This document shows, in pieces, positions 61,897 to 64,000 of a DNA stretch of 64,000 bases (its first letter is position 1; every line of letters starts with the position of its first letter). This stretch comes from Anaerolineales bacterium (GTDB taxonomy: Bacteria > Chloroflexota > Anaerolineae > Anaerolineales > E44-bin32), in NCBI GenBank assembly GCA_029210945.1, contig JARGGH010000002.1, positions 1 through 64,000 of the forward strand, read 5' to 3'. The position numbers and the translations under genes were made by a program. The notes under the pieces were generated by a model, which was given only the letters and a program-made list of their open reading frames with translations, was not told the DNA's origin and did not search any database.

Positions 61897-64000
61897 GTGA
61901 ACCGTTGGTTACGCTAACCATTGATGGCAAAGAAGTCAGCGTACCAGCTGGAACGCTGGTGGTTGACGCGGCGAAAAAGGTCGGGATTGATATCCCGGTT
62001 TTCTGCTATCACCCGAAGATGGATCCGGTTGGCATGTGCCGGATGTGTCTTGTTGAAGTAGGCATGCCAAAGCGGGATCGACAGAGCGGCGAGGTCGTGA
62101 CGGACGAAAATGGTGATGCGATCATCGAATTCCGTCCGAAGCTTGACACCTCCTGCACGCTGTCCGTCAGCGAGGGCATGGTCGTCAAGGCCTCAAGCGA
62201 GAAGGCGGTCGCCGGTCGCCGGGACATCGTGGAATTCCTGCTCACCTCCCACCCTCTCGATTGCCCGGTTTGCGATAAAGGGGGCGAGTGCTCGCTGCAG
62301 GAGCTGACCATGGAACATGGTCCCGGCAAGAGCCGTTTCCTGTACGAAAACAAGATGCACCTCGACAAGCACGTACCGTTGGGTGACCTCATCTACCTCG
62401 ATCAAGAACGCTGCATCCAGTGTGCACGCTGCATCCGTTACCAGGAATTGATCGTTGATGACCCTGTGCTCGGATTCGAAGAGCGTGGCCGCAGGTTGCA
62501 GATTGTCACATACTCTGATCCTGAATTTGATTCCTACTTCTCCGGCAACACCACAGATATCTGTCCAGTCGGCGCGCTGACGACAACCGATTTCCGGTTC
62601 GGCGCGCGACCCTGGGAACTCAACGCGGCGCCATCGATCTGTCCGCACTGTCCCGTCGGCTGCAACTTGACGCTTAACACGCGGCGGGAGGCCGGCGCGG
62701 GTGGAACCAGCGTGGTCAAGCGCGTGATGCCGAGGCAGAATGAGGCGGTCAATGAGATCTGGATCTGTGATAAAGGCCGTTTTGCCCATCATTATGCCTC
62801 CAGCCCGGACCGGCTGACCCAGCCCCTGGTGCGCAAAGACGGAGAGCTGGTGGCTGCCACCTGGGATGAAGCCCTTCGAACCGCCTCTGAGGGTATCAAA
62901 GCTGCGGGTCAGAAAACGCTGGGGATCGCCGGCGCCCGCGCCGCGAACGAGGATCTTTTCGTGTTCAGACGGCTCCTGGAGGCAGTGGGAGGCGAAGCGG
63001 TCCTGCACGATACGATGGCCGGCGGCGACCATGTCGCCCAATTTGGCGTCGGGACCGGCACCAATCTCAAAGAGCTGGGGCAGGGGGATGCGATCCTTGT
63101 GATCGCCTCTGATCTGCACGAAGAAGCGCCGATCTGGTGGCAGCGGGTCTTCGCCGCCGCCGGGCGAGGCGCGTCACTTGTGGTCGCCAATGCGCGCCAA
63201 ACCCGGCTGGATAAGTACGCCGCCCAATCCATCCGCTATGCATACGGCGATGCCGTCCAAATTGCATCGGGTTTGGTCGCAGCAGTTTCGGGCGTGAATG
63301 GGAACTCAGATTTTGCGGGTCTAGAAACCGTCAACTCCGCTGCAAAGCTGCTCTCTGAGGCCCGGAACCTGATCGTTTTCTTCGGCGGTGAGGGTCTGGA
63401 TTATGAAGGCACGCAAGCCTTGGCGAATGCTTGTGCCCGGCTGCTGGTCGAGACCAAGCACGTTGGCAGGCCAAACAACGGCTTGATCGCGGTCGGATCG
63501 AAGGGCAACCTGCAGGGTGCCTGGGACGTCGGTCTGCGGGGCGATCCCCGGGGATTGCCGGCCGCGCTGGGTGCTGCCAAAGCGGTCGTGCTGCTGGCGG
63601 CGGACCTATTCGGAGACGATCCACACCTGGCGGATGACCTGGACGAGGGCGTGTTTGTTGTCGTGCAGGAGCTGTTTCTCACGGAATCTGCCCGGCGCGC
63701 AAACGTGGTTTTCCCAGCGCGGTCGTTCATTGAACGCAGCGGCACGTTCACGACGGGTGAGAGGCGCGTGCAGCGTTTCTATCAGGCGCTCCAGCCGCAC
63801 GGGGAGACCCGTCCGGATTGGAGGATCCTCGTTGATCTGGCTGAACGGCTTGATTTCGAGATGGGTTTCGCTTCAGAGTTGGATGTTTTCGGGCAGATCG
63901 CCGAGTCTGTCGACGGTTATGAGGGGTTGACCTATGAAGACCTCTCAAGGGTTGATGCGCAATGGCCTCCGGTCGGCGCGCAGGACCTGTACTTCGGCGG
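61893..64000 (+). CDS. nuoG: NADH-quinone oxidoreductase subunit G (3' end outside window)
   Basis: The open frame runs to the window edge; 702 codons are visible. Cluster motifs in order: the [2Fe-2S] set at Cys38, Cys49 and Cys52 (FCYHP...GMCRMC), the H-x3-C-x2-C-x5-C set (HPLDCPVCDKGGEC), CIQCARCIRY with CPVGAL, and an additional CPHCPVGC...WICDKGRF set like cluster N7 of E. coli and Thermus. The later part is the molybdopterin-oxidoreductase-like fold without the cofactor's catalytic residue being evident. Start fixed by the ATGA overlap with nuoF. Confidence 0.95.
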   Translation, partial: MSEPLVTLTIDGKEVSVPAGTLVVDAAKKVGIDIPVFCYHPKMDPVGMCRMCLVEVGMPKRDRQSGEVVTDENGDAIIEFRPKLDTSCTLSVSEGMVVKASSEKAVAGRRDIVEFLLTSHPLDCPVCDKGGECSLQELTMEHGPGKSRFLYENKMHLDKHVPLGDLIYLDQERCIQCARCIRYQELIVDDPVLGFEERGRRLQIVTYSDPEFDSYFSGNTTDICPVGALTTTDFRFGARPWELNAAPSICPHCPVGCNLTLNTRREAGAGGTSVVKRVMPRQNEAVNEIWICDKGRFAHHYASSPDRLTQPLVRKDGELVAATWDEALRTASEGIKAAGQKTLGIAGARAANEDLFVFRRLLEAVGGEAVLHDTMAGGDHVAQFGVGTGTNLKELGQGDAILVIASDLHEEAPIWWQRVFAAAGRGASLVVANARQTRLDKYAAQSIRYAYGDAVQIASGLVAAVSGVNGNSDFAGLETVNSAAKLLSEARNLIVFFGGEGLDYEGTQALANACARLLVETKHVGRPNNGLIAVGSKGNLQGAWDVGLRGDPRGLPAALGAAKAVVLLAADLFGDDPHLADDLDEGVFVVVQELFLTESARRANVVFPARSFIERSGTFTTGERRVQRFYQALQPHGETRPDWRILVDLAERLDFEMGFASELDVFGQIAESVDGYEGLTYEDLSRVDAQWPPVGAQDLYFG

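Overview
This window looks like a chromosomal segment of a Chloroflexota bacterium, probably Anaerolineae-like; that is an inference from gene content. The pointers are a fused glycyl-tRNA synthetase (alpha and beta in one 996-residue chain), many Asp/Glu-rich lipoproteins, ECF sigma modules, an ATP-dependent PEP carboxykinase, and a nuo operon beginning A-B-C-D-E-F-G. No rRNA or CRISPR array was seen. There is one tRNA gene, tRNA-Gln(TTG).

Layout. 0-0.3 kb is the end of an IS transposase. 0.5-7.5 kb (minus) holds a dynamin-like GTPase and a four-gene MacAB-type ABC export operon behind an AT-rich operator-like site. 7.7-20 kb is an accessory, mostly minus-strand region: MazG-like, LysE, HIT, M28 peptidase and pckA genes, lipoproteins, an MBL hydrolase, and at least five broken or decayed genes (methyltransferase at 2.4-2.7 kb, amber-interrupted membrane protein, GNAT, DinB, thioredoxin-like). 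20-30.7 kb has three ECF sigma genes, two with anti-sigma partners, plus CDP-alcohol phosphatidyltransferase, DUF3105, DUF3054, Nudix, trmD and a solute-binding lipoprotein. 31-37.5 kb is a complete oligopeptide/dipeptide ABC importer (D-F-A-B-C). 37.5-45 kb has SH3-domain, DUF3179 and S41-protease lipoproteins, an orphan peptide-type ATPase and a response regulator with an unusual output region. 45-57 kb is housekeeping: tRNA-Gln, glmU, CBS/HlyC protein, cdd, recO, glyQS, and dnaG-rpoD. 57-64 kb is the start of the respiratory complex I operon, cut by the window edge inside nuoG.

The most interesting signal is a pair of genes read as broken by ordinary gene calling but which look like selenoproteins. 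A peroxiredoxin-like gene (14900-15445) and an AhpD-like gene (18904-19497) each carry one in-frame UGA exactly where the family has its catalytic cysteine. Each UGA is followed, 16-17 nt later, by the loop of a hairpin of bacterial SECIS form; in the AhpD gene it is a perfect 7-bp stem with a GGU loop. UGA is used as a normal stop by many other genes here (for example nuoE, nuoF and the first oppD-type gene), so the code is not globally reassigned. The other interrupted genes in the same region use UAG, UAA or frameshifts and look like ordinary decay or sequence error.

Several start codons (recO, an ECF sigma gene, the response regulator) lie 7-9 nt after a good -10 box, suggesting leaderless mRNAs. 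Two long GGGGC...GCCCC palindromes between genes look like members of a dispersed repeat family.
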